Shown: piece after piece, positions 1-12,100 of the stretch | Layout of the letters: each line of letters begins with the position of its first letter | How positions within the stretch are numbered: position 1 is the stretch's first letter | Origin: Nannocystis bainbridge | GTDB taxonomy: Bacteria; Myxococcota_A; Polyangia; Nannocystales; Nannocystaceae | Direction of reading: 5' to 3' | Assembly: GCF_028368995.1 (NCBI RefSeq) | Contig: NZ_JAQNDL010000005.1 | Location: 444,501-508,500, forward strand | Length of the DNA stretch: 64,000 bases | The notes under the pieces: model-generated | The model's input: only the letters and a program-made list of their open reading frames with translations | What the model was told of the DNA's origin: nothing | Databases searched by the model: none | Position numbers and translations under genes: made by a program

Positions 1-831
1 CCGTGGCTCTACGGCGACGCGATGGAGTCGGTGGCGATCGACAACCCGCGGCAGAACGCCACGATCACGCGGACGCAGGAGCAGGTCCTGGCGAAATGGG
101 TCGCGGGGGAGTTCGTCGATGATTTCGCGGCCGCGCTGCCGACGTACGCCGCGATCGAGCAGGTGCCGCTGGCCGAACAGCCGGCGATGCTCGACCGTGC
201 GTCGCTCGAGCACGCGCTCGCCGACGCCTTCCACCCCGGCTGCGAGGTGACCTGGCCGGTCCGCCACCTGACGATGTTCGCCCGGCCGTTCCGGATCCGT
301 CAGCGCCCGGCGGGCACCCCGGCGCCGGATTACGGCCCGAAGCTGACGCAGCCGGTGGCGCTCGGCCCGGACGGCCCGCTGTACGAGCAAGGTCCGGGCG
401 ACCTCACGCGCTGGATGGGGCTGCCATGGCAAGCCGACACTGCGTTCTGCCGCGCCGGCTACGACGAGCACTACGACCCCTTCATCCCCAGCTTCTGGCC
501 GGCGCGGGTGCCCAACCAGGTGCTCACGCTCGAGCAATACCGCGTGCTCATGGACAGCTCGCAACCACTCGAGACCCGGCGCGACGCCTTCGCCGCGCGC
601 ACCGACTGGAACGCGCGCCTCAGCGGCGACGCGCCGGCGCAGATGAAACAGATGGTCCATGAATTCCAGGAGATGGGGCTGCTCGAGGTGCAGCCGGGTC
701 CGAGCGACATCCCGGGCGTGCCGGCTCAGCTCCGCGTCGCCACGGGCGGCCGCCCCGCCCCGCTGAAGGGCGTGGCCGAGAAGCTCCAGCCGCACGAATG
801 GCCGGTGCCCGTCCACAAGCCGGCGCGGTGA
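1..831 (+). CDS. LodA/GoxA-type CTQ-dependent amino-acid oxidase, C-terminal part (5' end outside window)
   Basis: The frame is open from the first base and ends at a TGA that overlaps the next start, so only the C-terminal 276 residues are present. Members of this family oxidise amino acids (lysine in LodA, glycine in GoxA) with a cysteine tryptophylquinone cofactor made from a Cys and a Trp of the protein. Counting from the ATG at 22, a Cys in FHPGCEVTWP (residue 74) and a Trp in GLPWQADT (residue 136) lie 62 residues apart, close to the Cys-Trp spacing of LodA, and the motif FWPARVPNQVLT is typical. The next gene is the LodB-type partner needed for cofactor maturation. The substrate cannot be told from this fragment. 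Confidence 0.85.
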   Translation, partial: PWLYGDAMESVAIDNPRQNATITRTQEQVLAKWVAGEFVDDFAAALPTYAAIEQVPLAEQPAMLDRASLEHALADAFHPGCEVTWPVRHLTMFARPFRIRQRPAGTPAPDYGPKLTQPVALGPDGPLYEQGPGDLTRWMGLPWQADTAFCRAGYDEHYDPFIPSFWPARVPNQVLTLEQYRVLMDSSQPLETRRDAFAARTDWNARLSGDAPAQMKQMVHEFQEMGLLEVQPGPSDIPGVPAQLRVATGGRPAPLKGVAEKLQPHEWPVPVHKPAR

Positions 832-1892
832 TGAGCGAAGTCGCCGTCATCGGCGCGGGGCCGGCCGGCGCGCTCGCGGCAGGGCTGCTCGCGCGCGCCG
901 GGCTCGCCGTGACGCTGATCGATCCGCGGCCCGAGGGCTTCCGGATCGGTGAAGGGCTCCCCCCGGCCGCCCGGCCCCTGCTGCAGGCGCTCGGGCTCCT
1001 GCCGCTGGGCGGCACCCTGCCCGGCCACGGGACCCTCTCCGCGTGGGGTAGCGATGACCTCGGCGTGTACGATCATATCGGCGGGCCGTACGGGCCCGGG
1101 TGGATCCTCGACCGCGCACGATTCGACGACGGCCTGCGCCGCTGGGCCTGCGAGGGCGGCGCGGTGCTGCGAATCGCCCGCCTCGTCGGCGCCGCCCCGC
1201 GCGGCGACGAGGCCCTCGAATTGCGCCTCGACGACGGCACCCTCCTGGTGCCCGCATTCGCGATCGACGCCTCGGGTCGGCCGGCCGTGCTCGCCCATCG
1301 GCTCGGCGCGACGCGGACCTGCATCGATGCGCTCGTGGCGACCTACATCCGCTGCCGCCCCGGCGTCCCCGGCGACCGCGACACCCGCGTGCTCGTCGAG
1401 GCCGCGGCGTACGGCTGGTGGTACACGGTGCGGGTGCCCTCGGGCGAGCGGGTCGTCGCCCTGCTCCGCGATCACGCGCCGGGCAGCAGCTCGGCGCGCG
1501 CCGAGTTCGAGTCGCAACTGAGGAGCACGCGCTTCGTCGCCGCCACTCTGGCGGCGCACGCCTACCAGCCGCTCGAGGCCCCTCGCGGCGCGGACGCGCG
1601 GACCGGCCGGCTATCTCATGTCTTTGGGGACAGGTGGCTCGCGGTCGGTGACGCGGCCTTCTCGGTCGATCCGCTGTCGTCGCAGGGCCTCGTCGATGCC
1701 CTGCTCACCGCCGATGCCGCCGCGAAGGCCGTCGTCGCGGCCCTCGACGGCGACCGCGGCAGGCTGCCGGCGTATGGCGAGCACGCCTGCCGGCTCTACG
1801 AGCGCTACCTCGAGCACCGCTCGGCCACTTACGCCCGCGAGCGTCGGTGGCCCGACGCACCCTTCTGGCAGCGCCGTCACGGACCGCCTTGA
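831..1892 (+). CDS. LodB/GoxB-type FAD-dependent maturation flavoprotein
   Basis: Starts at ATG 831, one base inside the stop of the LodA-type gene (TGATG), which indicates translational coupling. The protein (353 aa) opens with an FAD-binding Rossmann motif GAGPAG at residues 8-13. It carries the second FAD motif GDAAFSVDPLSSQG near residue 280, as in the tryptophan-halogenase-like group of flavoproteins. In characterised systems LodB or GoxB is required for the modification that makes the CTQ cofactor in the partner oxidase. The pairing and gene order here match those systems. A longer frame from 798 exists, but the ATG at 831 puts the FAD motif at the usual distance from the start. Confidence 0.85.
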   Translation: MSEVAVIGAGPAGALAAGLLARAGLAVTLIDPRPEGFRIGEGLPPAARPLLQALGLLPLGGTLPGHGTLSAWGSDDLGVYDHIGGPYGPGWILDRARFDDGLRRWACEGGAVLRIARLVGAAPRGDEALELRLDDGTLLVPAFAIDASGRPAVLAHRLGATRTCIDALVATYIRCRPGVPGDRDTRVLVEAAAYGWWYTVRVPSGERVVALLRDHAPGSSSARAEFESQLRSTRFVAATLAAHAYQPLEAPRGADARTGRLSHVFGDRWLAVGDAAFSVDPLSSQGLVDALLTADAAAKAVVAALDGDRGRLPAYGEHACRLYERYLEHRSATYARERRWPDAPFWQRRHGPP

Positions 1893-1917
1893 CGGCAGCG
1901 GCCCCGACGGCGCCCTG

Positions 1918-4197
<2,280 letters not shown>

Positions 4198-4819
4198 CGA
4201 GGGCCTCCCCGGGCGTGCAGGTCATGCGTCCGAGCCCGCTCGACCCCATCGATCGACGCGCCACCGGAATATCCCGCAAGGTAGAGGGTCGATTATTTTT
4301 TTACAACACATTAAAAAATTCGACGAGATGTGGCCTTCATGACCCAATGAACCAAAGACGCCTCGAAATTTTGAACAGGTTTTAAAAATTTTTCCCCGAG
4401 CCTGTGCGAGCCGACCAGGCACGGCGGAGCCCGCTCGACAGCGTCGACCGCCGAGCTGCGAGGCCATGACGACCGCTTCGGGCTCGGGACCCGGGCGTCT
4501 CGTGCACCCCGAGCCGTCGGCGCGTCCTCGCCGGCGCGACGGGCCATGAGTCAGCGTTCGATGGCACGACGGGCGCGGCCCCCGAAGCTCGCAGGCCGGT
4601 GCCAGCGGGCGCCGCGGCGGCCTCACGAGCCGCGCTCTGCCCCGCGGCCTCGGGGTCGGGCGTGGCGCCGACGCTGCTCGGCGTCACCGACATCCGAGCG
4701 CGGCCGGATACTTCCACGCGCGCGGACGACGGCGTGTGGCCGCGCCCACGTTCGTGCGGGGCGCCAGGTTGCCGGTCTGGAAGGACCGTACACCCTCCCA
4801 GGATTCGGGAGGTGTGTTC
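4198..4819. promoter_or_regulatory. Divergent intergenic region between two cytochrome genes, with an AT-rich block
   Basis: 622 bases without a supported gene. The block 4290-4395 is strikingly AT-rich for this genome, with runs of T and A around 4297-4304 and 4381-4390, and it probably holds the promoter of the RoxA-like gene. No canonical -35/-10 pair could be fixed. The rest (4396-4800) is GC-rich; its short open frames look like chance. Confidence 0.4.
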
Positions 4820-6136
4820 ATGCGAGTGGCGAGGCGAGCGCTGATCATCGCGGCAATCATGGGAGCGTGCGGCGACGACCGCTCCGCGCGTGAATCCATG
4901 GAGCTGCGCAGCTGGGACGCGGAGATCGAGGTTCACCGCAGCGATTTGTTCGTGCGCGGCCAGGCGATCTTCCGCGACGACACGATGGGCAGCGAGAGCT
5001 TCTGGGGCGGCAAGCTGCGGCTCCACCACGCGATCGCGGGCGAGCTCCACGGCGGCGTCGGCCCGGGGCTGACGGCGGCGCTGGCGGTCAAGAGCGGCCT
5101 GAAGGTCGACCGCGACCGACTCTGGCCGATGATCGTCCAGGGCATCCAGGACGATGCGCTCGACCTCGAAAGCGTCGACACCACCCTCGATCTACTGCGG
5201 CGAGACGCGATCGTCGGCCTGCGCGCGACCTTCGCCGGCGAACAGCTGACATCGCTCGGCATCACCTGCGCGCTGTGCCATTCGACGGTCGACGACTCGC
5301 TGGCCGAGGGCATCGGCCGCCGCCTCGACGGCTGGCCCAACCGCGACCTCGACGTCGGCGCGATCGTGGCGATGGCCCCCGACCTGGGGCCCCTGGTCGA
5401 CATCCTCGGGCTCGACGCCGCGGCGATCCGCAGCGTGCTGCGCAGCTGGGGCCCCGGCAAGTACGACGCCGAGCTCCTACTCGACGGCAAGGCCTTCCGC
5501 CCCGACAAGCGCTCGGCCGCGACGCTGATCCCTGCCGCCTACGGGCTCGCGGGGCAGAACCTCCACACGTACACGGGCTGGGGCTCGGTGCCGTACTGGA
5601 ACGCGTACGTCGCCAACACCCAGATGCACGGCCAGGGCACGTTCCGCGACCCTCGCCTGGCCGACCCCGCCAAGTTCCCCCTGGTGGCCAAGACCGGCTG
5701 GGACGACAAGCGCGACGCGGTCGACAAGATCACGCCGACGCTCGAGGCGCTGCATTATTATCAACTGTCGATCCCGCCGCCGACCCCGCCCGAAGGCTCG
5801 TACTCGGCCGAGGCGGCGGAGCGCGGCGCTGCGCTGTTCGCAGGCAAGGCGAATTGCGCAAGGTGCCACGTGCCGCCGCTGTTCTCGGAGCCGGGCTGGG
5901 CGATGCACACCGGCGCGGAGATCGGGATCGACGAGTTCCAGGCGCTGCGCTCGCCGGACGAGCGCTACCGGACGACCCCGCTGCGCGGCCTGTGGGCGCG
6001 CATGAAGGGCGGCTTCTACCACGATGGCCGATTCGCGGACCTCGGCGCGGTCATCGATCATTACGAACCAGTGCTCGGGTTCGTCTTGACGCTCGACGAG
6101 CGGGCCGATCTGATCGAGTACCTGAAGTCGATCTAG
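4820..6136 (+). CDS. Exported di-haem cytochrome c (CCP/MauG-like)
   Basis: 438 aa. The ATG at 4820 was chosen because GGGAGGTG lies just upstream and because the protein then starts with a lipoprotein-type signal (IIAAIMGAC). Two haem c sites are seen: CALCH at residues 150-154 and CARCH at 346-350. The C-terminal half resembles di-haem peroxidase-like proteins (TTPLRGLWARMKGGFYHDGR, then a final helix DERADLIEYLKSI). A similar final helix (EERLAILEYLKTL) ends the divergent RoxA-like protein, so the two probably belong to one redox function, but the substrate is unknown. Confidence 0.7.
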   Translation: MRVARRALIIAAIMGACGDDRSARESMELRSWDAEIEVHRSDLFVRGQAIFRDDTMGSESFWGGKLRLHHAIAGELHGGVGPGLTAALAVKSGLKVDRDRLWPMIVQGIQDDALDLESVDTTLDLLRRDAIVGLRATFAGEQLTSLGITCALCHSTVDDSLAEGIGRRLDGWPNRDLDVGAIVAMAPDLGPLVDILGLDAAAIRSVLRSWGPGKYDAELLLDGKAFRPDKRSAATLIPAAYGLAGQNLHTYTGWGSVPYWNAYVANTQMHGQGTFRDPRLADPAKFPLVAKTGWDDKRDAVDKITPTLEALHYYQLSIPPPTPPEGSYSAEAAERGAALFAGKANCARCHVPPLFSEPGWAMHTGAEIGIDEFQALRSPDERYRTTPLRGLWARMKGGFYHDGRFADLGAVIDHYEPVLGFVLTLDERADLIEYLKSI

Positions 6137-6164
6137 CGCGAGCGCCGGCGGCAAGGGATAAAGA

Positions 6165-6182
6165 CGCGCCGACGACGGCGCG
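6165..6182. terminator. Perfect 7-bp hairpin between convergent genes (weak terminator candidate)
   Basis: CGCGCCG-ACGA-CGGCGCG lies 29 bases after the cytochrome stop and before the convergent end of the 707-aa gene. There is no T tract, so intrinsic termination is only possible, not shown. Confidence 0.25.
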
Positions 6183-6239
6183 AATGTCGACGGCCTACCG
6201 TTTGAGAAGCGGCATACCGTGACGCTTCTTCACATTCCA

Positions 6240-8363
6240 TCATTCGCCATTGCCGTCGTCGCTGTTGAACATATCGAAGAAACCGACCCCGCCGTCCTCC
6301 CGCTCTCTCTGCGCGTTCTCTCTCGCGCGCCGCTCTCTCGCTCGAATCCTCTCCCTGACGGCTTCCTCGTTCTCCTCGATCCGCTGGTAGTACTGCTTGA
6401 CGAATTTGCTCTGCTTGAAGAAGATCGGAAACTTCGCGGGAGAATCCTTGAAGAGGTGTTCGTAGTACGGCTGGATCTCGCCGATGAACCAGAGCATCAT
6501 CGTGAACAGCGCCGCTTCCGAATCGCTCAGCCCGCTGACGATTGCGAACTTGTTCTGCTCGAGCTCCATCCAGTGCAGAAAGTTCTTGATCTTGAGGTGC
6601 CCGGTGAAGTCGTTGAACTCCTCGCGGCTGATCTTCGCGCGCGCGAGCAGGACGTTGCTCCTCTTCTCCTCCCGGGAGTTCGGGAACATCGCGTACTTAA
6701 GGGCGCCGGTGTCCGTGTTCTCGATGTGGAAGAAGAGGGGGTACCCGCCCGACAGCGGCTCCTTGTCGCTGACCCTCTTGATAACGTCCACGCAGTAGTC
6801 GAGGAGCTGCGGCGTAGACCTCTTCTTGAAGCTGCAGAGGTCGAGGATCCGCGAGTCGCCCACCGGGTTCATCAACCCCTCGACGATCTCCGTCCGGTCG
6901 AAATAGATCGTGGGCACCCCGAGGTACATGAGCCGCTCCATCGAGCCACTCCGCATGCCCACCTGGATGACCTTGTAATTCAAGGCGAACTGCAGCAGGA
7001 AGTTGATCTGCGCGCCCATCGGCTTGTCCTTGAAGGTCGTGCGACGGAAGAAATTGATCAGGTTGTTCTCCTTCGACCCCTTCACGTAGCCATACTCTGT
7101 GGAGTCGATCGCTAGATCTTTGAGCTCATCGCCGATCGGCACGAAGAGGTAGGGCCGTCCCGTCGCCTCGGCGGTCCGGCGCACGAGCTCGCGCACGTAC
7201 TTGTAAAGACCCACGTTGGTGTGGTGCTGCGGTTTACCGACGTTGGTACCTTCGACCTTGAAGATCGCGTCACGTTCGCTGTCCTTGGCGCCACGGATCC
7301 AAAAGAGCACGACGATGAAGTCCTCCTTCGGGGCCTCGATCTTTGGCACCGAGCCTTGCTGGAGTCTCTGCTTCTTCACGAGGTACTTGCCGAAGACCTC
7401 CCCCATGAAATCCCCGAGGAACACCTCGTTCTCCCTGGTGTACTCGCGGGTCGCCCCCAGGATCGCCCCTCGCAGGTGGCCCGCGACCTTGACGGCCCCG
7501 ACCTCATTGACGCACCGCAGGACGTAGCTCGTCGAATAGCTGATGTAGCCGAATCTCACGATCGGCCTCAGAAGCCTCCGCTCCCCGATGAGCGCGGGGC
7601 GCAGGCACTCGATGAACGCGGACCGCGCCTGCTGCTGTGCCTCCTTCGCGTCCTCCGCGATGAGCCCGAGGATCTTGTCGCTGTCCCGTTGCCCCTTCTT
7701 TCCCGGGTCGTTTTCGACACCTGTGAGGAAGATCGACACCTTGCGCGTGTTCTTGCCGAAGATCTGGCTGTTCGCAAAGATGACGACGCCGTCCCTGTCG
7801 GGCTCGAACTTCATGACCTTGACTTTGTCGGTAAAGACGCACTTGGCGAGCTTGATCAGACCTCGTTCGCGCAGGCGGAACGAATCGAAATACCCCATTC
7901 TTCGGTCGATCTTGCCCTGGTAGCCGTCCCTGTTCGCGCTGTAATCGTCGTCGTCGACGAAGAAGAGCCCGCACAGATTGATGTCGCTCACATGGAAGGC
8001 CTCGTTCACGAGAAGGGAATAGATGAGGCCGTAGGTGTCGCCCTCCTGGATCAGGTGGTGGGTGATGCATACGAACTCCTCGATCTCCTCGGGCCTCGGC
8101 TTCAGTTTCAGCTTCAGCTTGGGTTCCTCGAGGATGAGGGGGAATTCGTGGATCTCGGGGAAATCCGTCCGCAGGACCAGCCTGCCCCCGCCGCACAGGC
8201 ACTGCATGCCTGAGACGATGTCTACCTCGGTGTATCTGGAGCCGCACCCCTGCCCCACACATTCGTACTTGAACCTGCGCCCTGGCTTACAGCCGCACAG
8301 ACCTCCACCTCGAGGAATCCCTGAATTGTAAGAGCACTTCCCCCTGCACACGTATCTTGCCAT
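6240..8363 (-). CDS. Low-GC protein with eight-cysteine N-terminal zinc-ribbon-like region and GT-B-like C-terminal segment; function unknown
   Basis: 707 aa, not recognised as a whole. The first 57 residues contain eight cysteines (C6, C10, C23, C25, C35, C40, C55, C57) arranged like one or two zinc ribbons. A Lys/Glu-rich strand follows near residue 85. Around residues 440-520 the pattern GMRSGSMERLMYLGVPTIYF resembles the donor-binding loop of GT-B glycosyltransferases or fucosyltransferase-like proteins; this is a weak similarity. The C-terminus is a charged Arg/Glu helix. Base composition is clearly lower in GC than its neighbours, which suggests transfer. It follows tssJ by 300 bases on the same strand and could be T6SS cargo, but that is inference from position. 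Confidence 0.6.
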   Translation of the reverse strand: MARYVCRGKCSYNSGIPRGGGLCGCKPGRRFKYECVGQGCGSRYTEVDIVSGMQCLCGGGRLVLRTDFPEIHEFPLILEEPKLKLKLKPRPEEIEEFVCITHHLIQEGDTYGLIYSLLVNEAFHVSDINLCGLFFVDDDDYSANRDGYQGKIDRRMGYFDSFRLRERGLIKLAKCVFTDKVKVMKFEPDRDGVVIFANSQIFGKNTRKVSIFLTGVENDPGKKGQRDSDKILGLIAEDAKEAQQQARSAFIECLRPALIGERRLLRPIVRFGYISYSTSYVLRCVNEVGAVKVAGHLRGAILGATREYTRENEVFLGDFMGEVFGKYLVKKQRLQQGSVPKIEAPKEDFIVVLFWIRGAKDSERDAIFKVEGTNVGKPQHHTNVGLYKYVRELVRRTAEATGRPYLFVPIGDELKDLAIDSTEYGYVKGSKENNLINFFRRTTFKDKPMGAQINFLLQFALNYKVIQVGMRSGSMERLMYLGVPTIYFDRTEIVEGLMNPVGDSRILDLCSFKKRSTPQLLDYCVDVIKRVSDKEPLSGGYPLFFHIENTDTGALKYAMFPNSREEKRSNVLLARAKISREEFNDFTGHLKIKNFLHWMELEQNKFAIVSGLSDSEAALFTMMLWFIGEIQPYYEHLFKDSPAKFPIFFKQSKFVKQYYQRIEENEEAVRERIRARERRARENAQREREDGGVGFFDMFNSDDGNGE

Positions 8364-8386
8364 GGCGCTTATGATTAAAAGAGCAT

Positions 8387-8406
8387 GGGCCGATCGGCCC
8401 TGTCAA
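8387..8406 (-). promoter_or_regulatory. TTGACA box next to a 14-bp palindrome upstream of the 707-aa gene
   Basis: Reading toward the gene, TTGACA (8406-8401) is followed at once by the perfect palindrome GGGCCGATCGGCCC (8400-8387) and then by the AT-rich TTTTAATCAT (8380-8371). The spacer to TTTTAA is 20 bases, longer than standard but like MerR-class promoters, where a dyad sits between -35 and -10. No regulator gene is adjacent. Confidence 0.35.
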
Positions 8407-8662
8407 GGATATGGACCGGCTGCTCCAAACCACGGAACTGCTGTATCCGCGTCAGGCCCTCCCAGGCGATGCAGACGAATAGCCGGTGCCCACGTCGCTC
8501 GCTCCGGCGTCGGGCATCGATGTTCACGCCCCGCGCGGGAGGTAGGATCACCATGGGCAGCAAGCTGCGTCAGCAATTACGCCGTCAGGCTCCGCAATAT
8601 GGCGATGGTGCTGGTACGTGGTGTTCGAAACCTCCACCCGCGTGTTCCTGGGCCACGTCGCT
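8407..8662. other. Intergenic, no gene seen
   Basis: This stretch separates tssJ from the 707-aa gene. Only short unsupported open frames occur, and no clear terminator was found. Readthrough from the T6SS operon is therefore possible. Confidence 0.4.
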
Positions 8663-9148
8663 CTAATTTCTCGCTTTCGAAATATCGCGCACCCGCACAT
8701 CGGACCGCTCGAAGGCCGACTCGCCGGTGATGACCGCAATCGCCGCCGGCCGCTCGGCGAGCAGCTTCCACGACTCGCCCTTGCTGCTGCTGAACAGCCC
8801 GTACACCGCGATCGCCTCCGGAGCTTTGGCGAACGTCAGCGGGATCACCGATTCCTGGCCGGGCAGCACCACCAGCGTCTGGACCACCGTCTCGTCGGGC
8901 TGGACCACCAGGCGGGCCACCGTCGAGTAATCATCCTCGACGAAGCTCTTGCGCGTCGCCGTGCGCACGACCACCTGCAGGGGTCGGCCGTTGTTGCTGT
9001 TCTTCGCGGCGCGAACCGTCAGCGTCACCGTCGGTTCCTTCGGCGTCTTCGGCGGCGCCTCGGCCTTGCAGCCCGGGAGCGCCGACGCGAGCGCCACCAG
9101 CATCGCGGCCAGCAGCGATCGGCGGGTCATGGTCGTTCGCGCCATCAT
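8663..9148 (-). CDS. tssJ: T6SS outer-membrane lipoprotein TssJ
   Basis: 161 aa with a signal peptide ending in the lipobox LPGC (Cys 27), followed by a small beta-sandwich-type domain with a late 'SPAR'-like region. TssJ anchors TssM to the outer membrane in the T6SS membrane complex. It is the last core gene of the operon and its start overlaps the tssM stop by four bases (ATGA). The start could also be the next ATG at 9145. The sequence is divergent, so the call leans on size, lipobox and position after tssM. Confidence 0.75.
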   Translation of the reverse strand: MMARTTMTRRSLLAAMLVALASALPGCKAEAPPKTPKEPTVTLTVRAAKNSNNGRPLQVVVRTATRKSFVEDDYSTVARLVVQPDETVVQTLVVLPGQESVIPLTFAKAPEAIAVYGLFSSSKGESWKLLAERPAAIAVITGESAFERSDVRVRDISKARN

Positions 9149-12100
9149 CCGCCGCAGTCCCTGACGGCGAAGGGGAGCCAGGGGTCGCTCTCGAGGACCA
9201 CGCTGACATCGCGGGTCGTCGGCGCCACCTCGCCGACGGTCACGCGCCAGCGCACGGGCAGCCGCTTGCCGGCGCTGGCCTGGGTCTGGCTGCATCGCGT
9301 CGCGCGGCCGATGGCCGCCGCCGTCAGCGTGAGGCGCCGCTCGGAGGTCCGCTCGTTCTCGCCGCGATCGAGCAGCCGATAGAAGCTGAACGGACCGTCC
9401 TCCTCGATCGTGTAGGTACGCGGGCCCGCGCCCGGGACCGCGGAGCGCATCTCCAGCGAGACCACCGAGCTGCCCTGATTCCACCACTGGAGCGCCAGGG
9501 TCTGCGGCTCCGGCCGCTGATTGAAGCCATACACCGCCGCGCCGCCGCTGCGCACGTAAGACATCGCGGCGAATCGCTCCTCGTGCGGCTCCTTGGGCAG
9601 CAGCTTCGGCTTCAGCACCACCTTGAGCGGCACGGGATTGCCGTCGGCGTCCCACAGCTTCCGGCTCGTCCGCTCGAGGTCGCTCGTCATCGCCAGCATG
9701 CCGGTCGGTCCCTGCAGATCGGCGAGCATCGTGCGCTGGCCCGAATCGAGCTTCGTCGCCGGCGCGAGCAGCCGGTCGAAGGCCGCCCAGAACGAGCCGC
9801 GCTCCTTCCCCTGGGCCCGCACCACCGCCTCGAGCTCGGCGACGTCGACGTCGACCTCGGCCGAGGGGCTGAAGGGATAGGCCTGGAGGAGCGGGCGCAC
9901 CAGCGGCCGGACCTCGTCCTTCCAGGCCCGCCGCACCTCGGATTCGATGTCGTCGATCCCGAGCGCGCGCACCTCCTGCACCGGCGCGAGGAAGGGCGCG
10001 TGCCAATCGTCGCTCAGCCCGGCGCCGTTCAACCATTCGGCGACCTGCTCCGCGGGGTCGTCCCCGGGGCTCTGCAGCGCGTGCAGGGTGAAGAGCCCCA
10101 GCGGCGTGAGACGCTCGTGGAGCTGGAGCCCGTCGCGCGCCGCGGGAGCGCCGCCCAGGGCGGGCTCCAGCCCGGCCAGGAGCTTTTGATAGGGACCGAG
10201 CCCGGGGTTCGTGCCGTCCTTGGTGGCGAGCAGCGCGACGAGCGGCTCGAACACCTCGAGGGCCGTGGCGAGCGGCTGGACATACGGGTCGTCCTCACTC
10301 AGCTCGAGCGACGCGTTTGCGGTGACCACCGAGAGGTACTCGACGAACCATCCCGACGGCCGCGAGAACCCCTGCAGGACGAAGGGCAGCGTCATCTCGG
10401 TCGCCGGGTCCAGCTCCATGCTCCAATAGTAATCGAGCAGCTCGCGCTTGTAGGTGACCGCATACCGCTGCGTGCACTCCCGGATCGCGCGATCGAGGCG
10501 CTGCGCCTCGGCGATCGTCATGCCGAGGGCCGCCAGCGCGGCGCCCTCGGGCTCGCGGATCGCCGGGCCGAGACGCTCGGCCGCGAACTCCAGCACGGGC
10601 TCGATCCGCTGCTGATACGCGGCCTTGGTGTAGGTCCCGCGGATGAATCGGCTCGGCCCGCCGCCGTAGCCGCTGACGATGCCGACACGGGGCCGCTCCT
10701 CGGTCTCGTCGAAGAACGCGGTCCCATCGTTCATCCGCGACTCCGGGATGTCCGCCAGGACCTGCTGAATGAGCACTTTGGACATGCTGCGCTTGAACAG
10801 GGCCGCCAGCGCCGAACCCTTCAATTCCACCGTCTTGCCGTCGAACGCGATCGTGAAATCACGGGGGATCGCAGGCGGCCTTCGCTCGAGCGCGGAGACC
10901 AGCGTCCCGAGCCCCCAGCCCTCCGTCCGGCTCGCGTCCGTGGCACCTCCCTCGCGCGGCAGGTGCGTCCGCAGGGCCTCCGCGAGCGCCGTCAGGGTCG
11001 CGTACTGCTCCTCGGTCCACAGGTCGATCGGCTCGTCCACCAACAACCGGCGGAACCGACCCTCGAGCAGATCGGGGCGGTCGAAGGCCTTCCGGATCGC
11101 CGCCAGCACCTTGTAATCGGACGGGCTGAGCAGGGCGGGGATCTTCGCCAGCGCCTCGGCCTCCTCCAGATCGATCGTCGGTTGGCCGACCTTCTCCTGC
11201 AGCGCCACGAGGTACCGCGACCACTCGCGCCCGACGTTGTCATACTTCTCGCGCGCCGCGGGATCCGCGGGCTCCGGCGGCTCCGGCGGCTTGACGCTCC
11301 CCATCTCCGGAGAGCTCGCCTCGACGTAGTGCTTGATGACCTCGCCCGAGAGACCGAGCGCGTGCTCCCACAGCGAGCGATGCTCGCGGATGATCGCCCC
11401 GAGCTCGTTGGCGTGACTCGAGTAGATCAGCGCCATGAGGTAGTGCAGCTGCAGTCGATCGCTGCAGGGGATCTTCGGGTAGAGGTAGCCCTTGCGGAAC
11501 GTCTCCTCGAACCGCTCCTCGATGTCGCGCTTGCGGGCGACGAAGGTGCGCGCGAACCACAGCCGCTCCGATTGCTTGACGGCTTGGAGCGCCGCGGCCT
11601 CTGCTTTGGGCGGTTCCATCTTCGCCCCCGCGCCCTGGTGTTTGCAAACCTCCGGATCCTTCACAGGGCCGACGTCGCGCTCGAACTTGTCGATCCGCGC
11701 CTCGGCCTCCACGATCGACGCCCGGTGCCAGCCCATGAGCGACGCGATCAACGCGGCGCCACCCACCCCGACGGCCAGCGCGCCTCGCAGCCCGCGCTGG
11801 TGATGGCGGCCGAGGCTCGTCGAGATCAGATCGCGGGAGATCTGGAATGGCAGGCCCACGTGGGTGCGGGGCGCCAGCGAGCCGAGGTAGAGGCCGCCGA
11901 CGCTCAGCGGCATCGCGTGGGGCTCGTGCCGCCCCTGCAGCGTCTCCAGGAGCGGCCGCAGGCCGTCCAGCAGCGCCCGCAACGACTTGTAGAAGCGGAC
12001 CAGGCGGTCGAACTCCTCGCCGCTGCGGCTCGTCAGCGCGTACGCCAGGTGCCCGTCGAAGGTGGCGACCAGGCGCGCGGCCTGGTTCGGCTCGGTGAGG

